Shown here: positions 48,038 through 57,724 of the stretch, piece by piece
Layout of the letters: each line of letters begins with the position of its first letter
Position numbering within the stretch: the stretch's first letter is position 1
Assembly: GCF_001613365.1 (NCBI RefSeq)
Contig: NZ_BDCF01000009.1
Coordinates: forward strand, 206,294 to 270,293
DNA: 64,000 bases
Origin: Nocardia xishanensis NBRC 101358
Lineage (GTDB): Bacteria > Actinomycetota > Actinomycetes > Mycobacteriales > Mycobacteriaceae
Direction of reading: 5' to 3'
The notes under the pieces: model-generated
Seen by the model: the letters and a program-made list of their open reading frames with translations, nothing else
The model's database searches: none
Told to the model about the DNA's origin: nothing
Made by a program: the position numbers and the translations under genes

Positions 48038-48838
48038 TCACCGCACGTGCGTTGGCATCACTTGATCGCGGAGGAACTGCCGGATCGTGTGATTCACCGG
48101 TTCGGCGTGGGTCATGGTGACCGCGAGGCGGGCGCCCGCGATCTCCACGTAGGTCGCCGACGCCAGACCCTGGGCCAGTTGCTTGGCGCGGTCGTGCGTG
48201 ATGCCGCTGTCGGTGGCGTGGATGACCAGTGCGGGACAGGTGATTTCGGGAAGCCGGTCGAGCACCGACTCCCTGGCGAGCAGGCAGCCCGCGGCGACCT
48301 CGATATCGTGCCGGTCGCGGCCGAGCCAGCGTTTGGTCCAGATCGCCCGGTACCAGTCGTCGTCGCCGATCAGCCAGGTGGCGAGCCGGTCGACCGCTTG
48401 CTCCCTGCTGTCGTCGTCGTACCACTCGTCGAGGAAGCGCTGGGTGGCCGTCGACTGCTCGGGCGTCGGCCCGTGCGCCTCGGTGCTGATGAGGATGAGT
48501 CCCGCGATCCGCTCCGGCGCGATGAGCGCGGCGCGCAGCGCGGTGAAGCCGCCTTGCGCCGTGCCGCCGACCACCGCGCGCTCGGCGCCGAGCTGGTCGA
48601 GCACGGTCAGCGCGTCGCGCGCCGCGGTCCAGTACGTGAAGGGTAGGCCCTGATCCCTGGTGCGTCCGTGGCCGCGGGCATCCCAGGAGACGATCCGGAA
48701 TTCCGGCGCTAGCGCGGCCATCTGCGAAGCGAACATGGTTCGGTCCATGAGGAATTCGTGCGCGAGCAACACCACCGGACCGTCCCCGCCGCTGTCCTCG
48801 TAATGGATGTCGGCGTCTATCGCACGGGCGAAGGGCAC
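48038..48838 (-). CDS. Alpha/beta hydrolase-fold protein lacking the nucleophile Ser
   Basis: 266 residues. It has VVLLAHEFLMDRTMFASQ, WDARGHGRT and AERAVVGGTAQGGFTALRAALIAPERI, a late VIHATDSGITHDRAKQL. The nucleophile elbow reads GTAQG: alanine replaces the serine seen in relatives, so it is either inactive or uses another mechanism. The start is taken as GTG 48838 (VPFARAIDADIHYEDSG), where similarity to hydrolases begins, though the ribosome site is poor. It lies between guaB3 and guaA on the opposite strand. Confidence 0.82.
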   Translation of the reverse strand: MPFARAIDADIHYEDSGGDGPVVLLAHEFLMDRTMFASQMAALAPEFRIVSWDARGHGRTRDQGLPFTYWTAARDALTVLDQLGAERAVVGGTAQGGFTALRAALIAPERIAGLILISTEAHGPTPEQSTATQRFLDEWYDDDSREQAVDRLATWLIGDDDWYRAIWTKRWLGRDRHDIEVAAGCLLARESVLDRLPEITCPALVIHATDSGITHDRAKQLAQGLASATYVEIAGARLAVTMTHAEPVNHTIRQFLRDQVMPTHVR

Positions 48839-48963
48839 GAGCAAGAGGATAACGAGCCGCGGCGGGCTCGACGCGGGATTCGCGTCGCCCGCTTCGAGAG
48901 CACACAACGTGCCTGCACAGCGACGTGCCCGTTGGTTCGGGCGCGCACCAGGCTCACTAGACT

Positions 48964-50544
48964 GTGGCCGTGGCAGAATCCCAGAGACCGGTCCTCGTCG
49001 TCGACTTCGGCGCCCAATACGCTCAGCTGATCGCGCGGCGGGTGCGCGAGGCAAGTGTGTACTCCGAGGTGATTCCGCATACCACCACCGTCGAGGAGAT
49101 CGCCGAGAAGAAGCCGCTCGCGGTGATTCTGTCCGGCGGCCCCGCCAGCGTGTACGCCGAGGGCGCGCCGCAGCTGGACGCTCGGCTCTTCGATCTGGGG
49201 CTTCCGGTCTTCGGCATCTGCTACGGCTTCCAGGCGATGGCGCAGGCGCTCGGCGGCACGGTCGCGCACACCGGCACCCGCGAATACGGCCGCACCGAGC
49301 TGAACATCGACGGCGGTCTGCTGCACGGTGGTCTGCCCACCATCCAGCCGGTGTGGATGAGCCATGGTGACGCGGTCACCGACGCGCCGGAGGGCTTCGA
49401 GATCACCGGCACCACCGCGGGCGCGCCGGTCGCCGCGTTCGAGGACCGCGCCCGTCGCCTGGCAGGCGTGCAGTACCACCCCGAGGTGCTGCACTCGCCG
49501 CACGGCCAGCAGGTGCTCAGCCGCTTCCTGCACGAGCTCGCGGGCATCCCGTCCGCGTGGACCCCGGCCAACATCGCCGACGCGCTGATCGAGCAGGTCC
49601 GCGAGCAGGTCGGCGACGGGCACGCGATCTGCGGCCTGTCCGGCGGCGTGGACAGCGCCGTCGCCGCCGCGCTCGTGCAGCGCGCCATCGGCGATCGGCT
49701 GACCTGTGTGTTCGTCGATCACGGCCTGCTGCGCTCCGGCGAGCGCGAGCAGGTGCAGCAGGATTTCGTCGCCGCGACGGGCGCCAAGCTGGTCACCGTC
49801 GACGCGGTGGACAAGTTCCTCGGCGAGCTGAAGGGCGTCACCGATCCCGAGGAGAAGCGCAAGATCATCGGGCGCGAGTTCATCCGCTCCTTCGAAGACG
49901 CGGTGAGCGAGGTCGTTGCCGAGCACGGCGCCGAGGACGGGCAGACGCCCGAGGTCGAGTTCCTGGTGCAGGGCACGCTGTACCCGGACGTGGTGGAGTC
50001 GGGCGGCGGCAGCGGCACCGCGAACATCAAGTCGCACCACAATGTCGGCGGGCTGCCGGAGGATCTGGAGTTCGACCTCGTCGAGCCGCTGCGGCTGCTG
50101 TTCAAGGACGAGGTCCGCGCGGTCGGCCGCGAGCTCGGTCTGCCCGAGGAAATCGTTGCGCGCCAGCCTTTCCCGGGCCCGGGCCTGGCCATCCGCATCG
50201 TCGGCGAGGTCACCGGTGATCGTCTCGCCACGCTGCGGCAGGCCGACGCGATCGCCCGCGAGGAGCTCACCGCGGCCGGGCTGGACCGCCAGATCTGGCA
50301 GTGCCCGGTGGTGCTGCTCGCTGACGTGCGCAGCGTCGGCGTACAGGGTGACGGCCGCACCTACGGTCACCCGATCGTGCTGCGCCCGGTCTCCAGCGAG
50401 GACGCCATGACCGCCGACTGGACTCGCCTGCCCTACGAGGTGCTCGAGCGCATTTCGACCCGCATCACCAACGAAGTCGCCGAGGTCAACCGCGTCGTGC
50501 TCGATGTCACGAGCAAGCCGCCGGGCACCATCGAGTGGGAGTGA
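48964..50544 (+). CDS. guaA: GMP synthase (glutamine-hydrolysing)
   Basis: 526 residues; it converts XMP to GMP. The class I glutaminase domain has GICYGFQAM (catalytic Cys) and YHPEV. The ATP pyrophosphatase domain has [10 protein letters not shown], and a C-terminal dimerisation domain ends [12 protein letters not shown]. The GTG at 48964 is used; GTG 48970 is also possible. It completes the guanine branch with guaB2. Confidence 0.97.
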   Translation: MAVAESQRPVLVVDFGAQYAQLIARRVREASVYSEVIPHTTTVEEIAEKKPLAVILSGGPASVYAEGAPQLDARLFDLGLPVFGICYGFQAMAQALGGTVAHTGTREYGRTELNIDGGLLHGGLPTIQPVWMSHGDAVTDAPEGFEITGTTAGAPVAAFEDRARRLAGVQYHPEVLHSPHGQQVLSRFLHELAGIPSAWTPANIADALIEQVREQVGDGHAICGLSGGVDSAVAAALVQRAIGDRLTCVFVDHGLLRSGEREQVQQDFVAATGAKLVTVDAVDKFLGELKGVTDPEEKRKIIGREFIRSFEDAVSEVVAEHGAEDGQTPEVEFLVQGTLYPDVVESGGGSGTANIKSHHNVGGLPEDLEFDLVEPLRLLFKDEVRAVGRELGLPEEIVARQPFPGPGLAIRIVGEVTGDRLATLRQADAIAREELTAAGLDRQIWQCPVVLLADVRSVGVQGDGRTYGHPIVLRPVSSEDAMTADWTRLPYEVLERISTRITNEVAEVNRVVLDVTSKPPGTIEWE

Positions 50545-50556
50545 TCCCTGAGACTT

Positions 50557-50593
50557 CGACGGCCCCCGCACACGGTGTGTGCGGGGGCCGTCG
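50557..50593. terminator. 17-bp perfect hairpin after guaA
   Basis: Stem 50557-50573 with 50577-50593, three-base loop GGT, no T-tract. It sits between guaA and the end of the opposing PspC operon, so it is likely a two-way terminator. Confidence 0.75.
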
Positions 50594-50605
50594 GCGTTTC
50601 GGGAT

Positions 50606-50779
50606 TCAGTCAGTCTCGGCGCGGCTCCAGCCGAGGCCGAGGACGAGGTGGCCGAGTAGCGTGCCGCCTCCGGCGGGGGCCCTGGTCGGCGTGACCGGCA
50701 CGACCCGCGCGATGGGCGTGCCTTGCCGTGGCCGCGGTGTCCGGTCGTCCGCGTCGGTCTCGAATTGTTCTCGCGCCAT
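50606..50779 (-). CDS. Small basic protein at the end of the PspC operon
   Basis: 57 residues, MAREQFETDADDRTPRPR at the start and LLGHLVLGLGWSRAETD at the end. No recognised family. It is supported by AGGAG six bases before ATG 50779 and its place 29 bp after the previous gene in the leftward operon. Coding status moderate. Confidence 0.5.
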   Translation of the reverse strand: MAREQFETDADDRTPRPRQGTPIARVVPVTPTRAPAGGGTLLGHLVLGLGWSRAETD

Positions 50780-50808
50780 GGGGTTCTCCTGTACGAGGGC
50801 CATCGCGG

Positions 50809-51024
50809 TCAACGCCCCTTGCGGGGAGAGATCACCAGCAGGACGCCGACGACTATGGCGGCGATGACGACGATCCAGCCGAAGGAGATCGCTCCGCCGG
50901 CCGTCGCGGCGTGGCCGATGAAGCCCCAGACGCTCACCGCCAGCGCCAGCAGGCCGACGATCAGCAGTGAGGCCGACGGTCCGCGGCCCTCGTTCGTGTC
51001 GTTGGTTCCGGGCTGCTCAGCCAC
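50809..51024 (-). CDS. Small two-helix membrane protein of the PspC operon
   Basis: 71 residues. A polar N-terminus is followed by two hydrophobic helices (LLIVGLLALAVSVWGFI; FGWIVVIAAIVVGVLLVI) and a basic RKGR end, so a small inner-membrane protein. The GTG at 51024 has GGAGGT upstream and overlaps the end of the PspC gene by eight bases. It is probably an accessory to the PspC/LiaF-like protein; family not recognised. Confidence 0.75.
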   Translation of the reverse strand: MAEQPGTNDTNEGRGPSASLLIVGLLALAVSVWGFIGHAATAGGAISFGWIVVIAAIVVGVLLVISPRKGR

Positions 51025-52561
51025 GTTGCACCTCCACACTGCCCATCTGGACGTCCACATCGAGATCGAGCACCGGGGCGCCCGGCGTGTTCGGGCCGGT
51101 GACGCCGCGCGGGCACATATTGTCGCCCATGTCGACGGTGCAATCGGTGCGGACGGTCATGTTCTCCGGCACCAGGATGCGGACCTCGCCCAAGTGCACG
51201 TCGAGGTTCACGGTGCGGTTCTCGGTCAGGTTCAGCGAGCGCAGGTCGAGCGTGCCCGAACCCATCGAGATCCTGTAGTCCTGTTGCAGTTCGGCCATCG
51301 TCGCCGGAGTCCACACGTGATCGCCCATGGCGCCCCTGTCGAATTCGATGGGGCCGATCATCGAGGCGAGCAGAACGAACCCGGCGAGCGGAGCGGTGAC
51401 GACCAGCAGACCGTAGCCGCGCCGCAGGAACGCGCCGAGCACCAGGCCGAGGCCGATGACGGCCAATGCCACCGCGGCGATGCGACCGGGCGTCATCCAC
51501 TCCACGCCCGCGGCGGCGAGCGCGCCCGCGCCCGCGGCGGCCAGGATGGCCAGCCCGAGGACGACCGGGGTGAGCCGGGAACGAGGGCGCGTCGGAGGCA
51601 TGGCGACCACCGGGCGGGCCGGGGTCGGTTCGGGCAGGTCCCAGGCCAGCGGCGCCACGCCGAGCGGATCCCACGAGGGCGGGGTCACGCCGGGGAAGGC
51701 CGCGGGTGTCGGGTGCGCGGGCTTTTCCGCGAGCGTCTTCGGTTCGGCGGGAGCTTTCGGCTCGGCGTCGGGCTTCTCCAGCGAGAGCGAGTCCCCGGTA
51801 CTCGGCTGCGGTGACGAGGTCCGCGCTTCGAGCACTTCGGTTTTCGCGTCGGTCACCTCGGCGGGTTCGTCGGCGCCTTTGTCCAGCGACACGGTCTCCG
51901 GCGCGACGGCGGGCGGCACGGTGGTCTCCGCCTCCGGCTCGCGCGGGGTGTCGGGAACGTACGCGTCCGGCAGCTTGGTGTACGGGCTGTACACCGGCGG
52001 GACGTCGGGCACCGGGTAACCGGGGTTGCGCAGCGGGCCGGTCGGGAACACCGCTCCCGGGTAGCCCGTCGCGGCGAGGCCGTCGGCGAATCCTCTGTCG
52101 GCGAAACCGCCGTCGATGGCGCTGGTGCCGGGCGGCGGCTGCGGGCATCGCATGAACAGCATCCACCAGCCCGCGAGCATCAGGGCGAGGCTGATCATCC
52201 CGGAGCCCGCCAGCCCGACGCCGATCGGACCGACCGTCGTGACCGCGATGGCCAGCGCGACGATCAGCACGACCGTCTTGGTCTGCGACTGCGAGCTGTT
52301 GCCCTTGCCGAACAGCGATTCGGCGGCGGAGGACTGGTCCCCGGATTCGTTCAGCATCAGCCAGGCCAACAGGTACAGCACGATGCCCGCGCCGCCGAAG
52401 AGGGTGGACACCACGAACGCGACCCGGACCAGCACCGGGTCGACGTTGTAGCGCTGCCCGAACCCCGCCGCGACGCCCGCGACCGGACCCTGCCGCGGCA
52501 ACCGGACGGGCCGCGTCTGCCACATCTGCTGCAGCTGATCGCCGAAGGTTGTTCTCGTCAT
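51017..52561 (-). CDS. PspC-domain protein with LiaF-like C-terminal domain
   Basis: 514 residues. An N-terminal PspC domain (GPVAGVAAGFGQRYNVDPVLVRVAFVVSTLFGGAGIVLYLLAW) is followed by two further hydrophobic helices, a long acidic Pro/Glu linker, four more helices, and a C-terminal beta-rich domain (GSGTLDLRSLNLTENRTVNLDVHLGEVRILVP) like the LiaF/toastrack domains of envelope-stress proteins. It is the first gene of a three-gene operon. ATG 52561 is preferred over 52570. It may communicate with the PspC-type kinase at 58776. Confidence 0.85.
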   Translation of the reverse strand: MTRTTFGDQLQQMWQTRPVRLPRQGPVAGVAAGFGQRYNVDPVLVRVAFVVSTLFGGAGIVLYLLAWLMLNESGDQSSAAESLFGKGNSSQSQTKTVVLIVALAIAVTTVGPIGVGLAGSGMISLALMLAGWWMLFMRCPQPPPGTSAIDGGFADRGFADGLAATGYPGAVFPTGPLRNPGYPVPDVPPVYSPYTKLPDAYVPDTPREPEAETTVPPAVAPETVSLDKGADEPAEVTDAKTEVLEARTSSPQPSTGDSLSLEKPDAEPKAPAEPKTLAEKPAHPTPAAFPGVTPPSWDPLGVAPLAWDLPEPTPARPVVAMPPTRPRSRLTPVVLGLAILAAAGAGALAAAGVEWMTPGRIAAVALAVIGLGLVLGAFLRRGYGLLVVTAPLAGFVLLASMIGPIEFDRGAMGDHVWTPATMAELQQDYRISMGSGTLDLRSLNLTENRTVNLDVHLGEVRILVPENMTVRTDCTVDMGDNMCPRGVTGPNTPGAPVLDLDVDVQMGSVEVQRG

Positions 52562-52658
52562 AATCCCCATAGTGCGGCTGACCAGCGGCGCGGCACATCG
52601 GGGTGAACCCTGAAAAACATCCTGATCCGGTCGACGCCGCGGGTGTCGGTCCCGGCGA

Positions 52659-53300
52659 TCACATCGTGAACGGATCTCCGAACACCGCGCCGTCCGCGGT
52701 CACCTCCGGCGTTTCCACGGTGACGATCGCGTAGGCCTGCACCGTCAACGGTCCTCCGCAATCCTCGACGTGGATGCGCCGGTCCCGGCTGAACACGTAT
52801 CCCGTGCTGCCCGGCAGCAGCTCCTTCTCGCCGACCGGCACGTCGACCACCTTGCCCGGGCTGATCGAGAGATCGACGCCGATCCCGGCGCTCAGGTACG
52901 GGCCGACGCTCACGTCGACCCCTGGCAGCAGCGACTCCGGCGTCAAGCCCAGGTGCGCGCTCGCGTCCGCGTTGATGCCGACCTCGGCGCCGAGATCGAG
53001 CGTCGCCTTCAGATCTACCGCGCAGGCCACGAAGTAACCGGTCTTCAGGTGACCTGTTCCGTCCGACGCCTCCCCGTAGAACGTGTTGTCCAGGAACACG
53101 TCCCGATTCGTCGGCATCCCGTTCAACGATCCCGTCGGCCGGGCCGCCTGCTCCCTGTGGCCCACCGTGAACTCCAGCCCGCCCGGGGCGGAGTACGTCT
53201 TCTCGTGCGGTGCGAGATCGACCGCCGCCGCCTGCGGTGCGAGCCCCGAGAGGCAACCCACGGCAATCGCGACAGCGGCCAGCCCAGACTTCCCATACAT
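52659..53300 (-). CDS. MspA-family secreted protein 1
   Basis: 213 residues. Signal peptide to about residue 26 (APQAAA), then LAPHEKTYSAPGGLEFTVGH, NGMPTNRDVFLDNTFYG, LKTGYFVACAVDL, ISPGKVVDVPVGEKEL and VEDCGGPLTVQAYAIVTVETPEV, the beta-strand pattern of MspA porins; one conserved Cys pair (ACAV; DCGG). MspA forms octameric pores in the mycolate outer membrane; in Nocardia farcinica two MspA homologues (NfpA/NfpB) make a hetero-oligomeric pore. It lies 129 bp downstream of the STAND gene. Close paralogue of 57725-58381. Confidence 0.88.
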   Translation of the reverse strand: MYGKSGLAAVAIAVGCLSGLAPQAAAVDLAPHEKTYSAPGGLEFTVGHREQAARPTGSLNGMPTNRDVFLDNTFYGEASDGTGHLKTGYFVACAVDLKATLDLGAEVGINADASAHLGLTPESLLPGVDVSVGPYLSAGIGVDLSISPGKVVDVPVGEKELLPGSTGYVFSRDRRIHVEDCGGPLTVQAYAIVTVETPEVTADGAVFGDPFTM

Positions 53301-53429
53301 TCGGGTATCCCCCTCGTTCCACGCCCGGGCTCCCTACCCGGCGAGATCACGGACTGCCCCCGTGATCGCTTTCAGCATGGTTGGCCGTCCTGAAGGAATG
53401 CTTGGAAAGTCCCTGTAAGAGAGTGTGAT

Positions 53430-56400
53430 TCAAGCGCAAGGTGGGCGGTAGGGGAGTTGGGGGAGGTGGCGTTGCCACAGGTCCTCGGTCAGCAGGGATC
53501 CCGTGACGTCGCAGATTCGATCGATGGAGCGGGAGACGTCGAGATCCCAGACGCGTATGCCGCCGCCGGAGATGACGAGGTGGTTGCCGTCGGGGAGGAA
53601 TTGGGCGGTCCAGTCGTCATCGCCTTCGCGTGGCAGTGTCAACGGGTCGCCGATTTGTTGTGGTCGGGCGCGATCAGTCAAGTCCCACAGCGTGATTCGA
53701 CCGTTCTCGCCGGTGATTACGGCCCGCCGGGAATCCGGCGAGAAGGAGATCCGGCCCGCAGAGAGGCTGTCCGCGACGATCGGCGCACTGATCGATCGGA
53801 TATGTGTGCGGTCGCCGATGTCCCACACCTGTATCTTCGGGCCGTTGACCAAGATCATAGTTCGGCCATCGGGGGTGAACCGGACGGTGTTGACGCCGCC
53901 GGCTATCTCGGGAAGTTTGTCCCCGAGTGGGGCTGGGTGCAGGGGATCGGCAAAGTCCCACAACGTGAGGGGTTGCCGGACGATGTCACCATCCGACTCG
54001 GACGTGCGGACTGCGAGGATTCTGCCGTCGCCGCTGAATTCGATGTCTCGCGCCTCTGCCAGCGGTATCTTTTCGCCGAGTGGCGTGGGGTGTCCGGGTT
54101 CCTCGATGTTCCATACCCGCAGCGAGTCGTCATGCGATGTCACCATGATTCGCCAGTCCGGCCGGATGGCAATGTAATTGGCGCTTCCCAGGCTGGTCTC
54201 CCAGTCGATCCGAAGACGCACGTTCGCTGGATTGGATAGGTCGTACACGCTGAACTGGCTTCCGTACAAAGTGGTCACCAGGGTCGCTCCGTCCGGGCTC
54301 ACCGCATATGGATGGTCACCATCGCGAAGCGCGAAACGACCGAGCAGCCGCCACCGTCGCGGATCTTCGGTGTCCCAAATTTCACCGGTGGCGCCATCCG
54401 AGGTGACGATCGCGCGATGACCTCCCGCGTCGAATCGCGGGAACGAGGCCTTCTCCGGAATGCCGGGCACCAGCGCGGGCGGCAGAGACCATACTCGTAA
54501 GTTGCCGTCCCATCCGCCCGCGGTAATGGTCCGTCCCCCGGCACCGAAGGCGAGGCTGGTGGGGCCGCTCCGGCAGGGCAACGCGATGCCGTTCGAGAAA
54601 CGGCAGGTCGTAGGGCTCGTGGTCACTGGCTCGCCGATCAGCGCGGGCCGGGCCGGATCCGTCATGTTCCACAGCGAGGCGTGCTCGGAGGTGGCAACCG
54701 CGAGTATCCGGCCGTCGGGGCTGAAAGCCACCGAGTCGAGGGTGTATTCGCCTGCAGTCATCGGTGCGCCGAGCGGTGTGGGCGGGGCATCCCGTTCGAT
54801 TCGCCATAGATGTACCGACCCCCGGTTTCCCTGCTCCTGCCCCAGTGACCCGTTTCCGCCGCCTGCGGCCAGAATTCGGCCGTCGGGGCTGAAATCCATA
54901 TCGGCCAGGATCGTCGTCGCGGTCTCGATCGGCGGTCCAAGGGGAACGGCGCGATCGACACCGTCGACCTTCCATAGTTGAATCCGTCCCGCGTATGCGT
55001 TGGGGAGCTTGTTGTTCGTCAGCACGGCCAGCACCGGCTCGCTGGGACTGAACCGCACCCGGGGCCTGACCTCGTGCCCGGCGGGCAATATCGTGCCTGC
55101 TCCAGGCCGGGCGGGATCGGTGACATTCCACAGCGTGACGGTCTCGGAATTCGCCGCCGCGAAAATATTTCCGTCCGCGCTGAAGCTCATGTTCACGTAC
55201 GGTCCCCCGGAGGTCGGCGGCAATTCGGCCAGCATTCGGGGTGCGTCGGGCTCGGTGATGTCCCACAGCCGGGAACCCCCGCTGCTGGTGGTGGCCATGA
55301 CGCGAGGATTCGCGCTGAATTCCGCCTTCGCGATATCGCCGGGGAGCTGCACCAGCTTGCGGGGGTGCTGGGCGTTGCTGTCGTCCCATAGGTAGGCGAT
55401 GCCCTCGTCGTCGACCGATGCCAGGAGGGCGCCTCCTGGTTGCCGAGTCACCTCGACGTAGCCGTTCACATGTCCCGGGACGATGGTCGCGAGAGGCTGG
55501 TCCTGAGTGCCGAGTAGATGGGTCGACACCGTCGCGTCGCCGGGCCGCATCCGCTCCGCGACGAGGTAGAGCTGGGCGGACAGAGACGGGTCGATACCGC
55601 GCATCCGCTCCGCCTCCGTCATGACGGCCGCGAAATCCTTCTCCTCCCGCTGCCGCTGCCCGAATTGGGTCTGGGTGTAGGCGGTCAAGCCGAAGACCAG
55701 GAGTATCACCCCCGCCAGCGCCAGGCCGATCCTCGCGAGCGTGCCGCGTCGGCGGGTCCGGCCGCGCGATGCGCGCGAGGCGTGCAGGAAGTCGCGGACT
55801 ACCCCGTCGGCCACCGCCACGTGTTCGAGCGCCGCTTCCAACCGGGACCCCCGATACAGCAGCGCCGGATCACGCCCCGTCGAATCCCATTCGACCGCAT
55901 CGGCTTCCAGCCGCTGCCGGACCAGATAGCCGACCCGGTTCTCATCGATCCACGCGCGCAGCCGCGGCCAGGCGTCGAGCACGATCTCGTGGGTGAGGAA
56001 CACCGAGTCCGCGTCCAACGTCACGAGCCGGGTGCGCGCGAGCAGTTCCAGCGCGGCCGCGGCGGAGAGTGGGTCGGCGCTGCGCTGCTGGAGCGCGGGG
56101 CGCGCCGCGATGCGCCGGGTGTCGCGGGAGTCGCGCGCCACGGTGACGAGTCCGAGCAGGACGTCCTTGGCGGCCGACTGCTGCGGATCGGACAGCTCGC
56201 TCCACGCTTGTTCCGCTGTGGCGGCGACGGAACCGACCACACCGCCCGCCGCGCGATAGCCCGCGACGGTCAGTTTGCGTCCCTCCCGGTGCTGCCAGGT
56301 GGCGGCCATGACGTGGGAGAGCAGCGGCAGGGCTCCGGGGTCGTAGCTCTGGCGGGTCCGATGGTCGCCGAGGCCGCAGAGCTCGGTGACCACGAGTTCG

Positions 56401-57605
56401 TCCAGTCCCGGTTCGAGTTTCAGACCCGCGCGTTCGGCGGGGCCGGTGATGGCCTCGGTCAGCTCGTCGACGCGCATGGGCCCGAGCAGGTAGCTGCGCT
56501 TTTCCAGAGACTCTTGCAGGACCGGGTAGTCGAGGCAGCGGGCGTAGAAGTCGGCGCGCAGGGCGAGCACGACGGCGACGTGGTCGGTCTGCGTTGCGTG
56601 CCGATCGAGCGAGGCCAGGAACTCGTCGCGTTCTTGCTCGTCGGCGCAGACGGTGAACAGTTCTTCGAATTGGTCGATGATCAGCAGGCGCGATCCATCG
56701 GTCGGCCAGGTCGCGGCGGCGCGGTCGTCGCCGGGTGCGTCCACCGCGTCGGTGCTCGCGAAGTTCTCGCCGTGCACGCCCACAGACTTCGCCGAGGCGA
56801 TGCCCGTGGAGTCCGTGTCCGCCGTGCCGGGTGCTTCCGCCGAGCCGGTGTTGACAGAGTTCTTGCCTTGCGCGCCAGGGGACTTCGCCGGGTTGGTGTT
56901 CGCGGTGTCCTTGTCCTGTACGCCAGAAGACTTCGCCGCTTCCGTGTCCGCGGCGTTCTTCTCCTGCACGCCAAGGACCTTCGCCAACGCATCCATCGGA
57001 TGCGTACCGGGTGTCACTGTGACGATGTGCCAGTTACCTTGTCGCTGGGCAACTTCGGCCGACAGTCCCGCCGCCAGCAGCGAAGATTTACCGGCTCCGG
57101 ACGCGCCGATGAGCGTGACGATTCCGCCACCGTCGCGCGCGGTGTCGAGCACCAGTTCGGTGAGCTCCTCGGTCGCCCGCCGGCGTCCGAAGAAGATGTC
57201 GCTGTCGGTGTTCCGATAGGACTGTAGGCCCAGGTATGGGCACGCGGAGTCGTCGGCGTCGTCTGGCGTCCAGGAGTTCGACGCGGTCCACAGCCGCTTC
57301 CACTCCTGTGGGTCGGCGAGTTTCGCGGGCAGCGCGGCGCCGCGCTTCTTCGCGATATCGATGAGCGTCAGTACCACCGGCAGCAGGGATTCGAAGCGGG
57401 CGGGCACATTTCGGCCCGCCTTCCAGTCGCTGATCCGCTGGGCGGACGCAGGGTTCGCCGCCGCGGCGGCCCGCATGCGGTTCTCCGCCTGGGCGGCGAC
57501 CCTGCGCAGCGTCGGATTGCCCGCGGCGGCATACAGGTCGGCGAATCTTTCAGCGAAAATCGCTCGTGGCGAACGATTTTCCCCCCGCGGCGCGTCCCCT
57601 GTCAC
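53430..57605 (-). CDS. STAND NTPase with HTH-like N-terminus, transmembrane helix and WD40 repeats
   Basis: 1391 residues. The N-terminal helical region (IFAERFADLYAAAGNPTLRR, SAQRISDWKAGRNVPARFE) looks like an HTH-type domain. An nSTAND1 NTPase follows: entry motif CPYLGLQSYRNTDSDIFFGR, Walker A GASGAGKSS, Walker B RLLIIDQFEELF. One transmembrane helix (GLALAGVILLVFGLTAYTQ) precedes about 14 WD40-like blades (FSPDGRILAVATSEHASLWN type). Five 16-residue tandem repeats interrupt the NTPase. STAND proteins are ligand-triggered switches in signalling, defence and cell death. The start is uncertain: GTG 57605 is the first usable codon before similarity begins. Confidence 0.88.
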   Translation of the reverse strand: MTGDAPRGENRSPRAIFAERFADLYAAAGNPTLRRVAAQAENRMRAAAAANPASAQRISDWKAGRNVPARFESLLPVVLTLIDIAKKRGAALPAKLADPQEWKRLWTASNSWTPDDADDSACPYLGLQSYRNTDSDIFFGRRRATEELTELVLDTARDGGGIVTLIGASGAGKSSLLAAGLSAEVAQRQGNWHIVTVTPGTHPMDALAKVLGVQEKNAADTEAAKSSGVQDKDTANTNPAKSPGAQGKNSVNTGSAEAPGTADTDSTGIASAKSVGVHGENFASTDAVDAPGDDRAAATWPTDGSRLLIIDQFEELFTVCADEQERDEFLASLDRHATQTDHVAVVLALRADFYARCLDYPVLQESLEKRSYLLGPMRVDELTEAITGPAERAGLKLEPGLDELVVTELCGLGDHRTRQSYDPGALPLLSHVMAATWQHREGRKLTVAGYRAAGGVVGSVAATAEQAWSELSDPQQSAAKDVLLGLVTVARDSRDTRRIAARPALQQRSADPLSAAAALELLARTRLVTLDADSVFLTHEIVLDAWPRLRAWIDENRVGYLVRQRLEADAVEWDSTGRDPALLYRGSRLEAALEHVAVADGVVRDFLHASRASRGRTRRRGTLARIGLALAGVILLVFGLTAYTQTQFGQRQREEKDFAAVMTEAERMRGIDPSLSAQLYLVAERMRPGDATVSTHLLGTQDQPLATIVPGHVNGYVEVTRQPGGALLASVDDEGIAYLWDDSNAQHPRKLVQLPGDIAKAEFSANPRVMATTSSGGSRLWDITEPDAPRMLAELPPTSGGPYVNMSFSADGNIFAAANSETVTLWNVTDPARPGAGTILPAGHEVRPRVRFSPSEPVLAVLTNNKLPNAYAGRIQLWKVDGVDRAVPLGPPIETATTILADMDFSPDGRILAAGGGNGSLGQEQGNRGSVHLWRIERDAPPTPLGAPMTAGEYTLDSVAFSPDGRILAVATSEHASLWNMTDPARPALIGEPVTTSPTTCRFSNGIALPCRSGPTSLAFGAGGRTITAGGWDGNLRVWSLPPALVPGIPEKASFPRFDAGGHRAIVTSDGATGEIWDTEDPRRWRLLGRFALRDGDHPYAVSPDGATLVTTLYGSQFSVYDLSNPANVRLRIDWETSLGSANYIAIRPDWRIMVTSHDDSLRVWNIEEPGHPTPLGEKIPLAEARDIEFSGDGRILAVRTSESDGDIVRQPLTLWDFADPLHPAPLGDKLPEIAGGVNTVRFTPDGRTMILVNGPKIQVWDIGDRTHIRSISAPIVADSLSAGRISFSPDSRRAVITGENGRITLWDLTDRARPQQIGDPLTLPREGDDDWTAQFLPDGNHLVISGGGIRVWDLDVSRSIDRICDVTGSLLTEDLWQRHLPQLPYRPPCA
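56733..56972 (-). repeat. Five 48-bp coding repeats inside the STAND NTPase
   Basis: Five units of exactly 16 codons lie between Walker A and Walker B, of the form GVQEKNAADTEAAKSS, GVQDKDTANTNPAKSP, GAQGKNSVNTGSAEAP, then two more diverged units. The register is exact. Hydrophilic, probably unstructured, and out of place in the NTPase core; a slippage-derived insertion. Confidence 0.85.
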
Positions 57606-57724
57606 GCGTGCCCACGGAAACGTCTGGGCGGTACGAACACAGGGACAATTTACCCGGCCGGACCGCCGCGTATCTTCTCGGCAGCGGCGGTGCGCCGCGT
57701 CGCGCACCGCCTTCCATCGCGACC

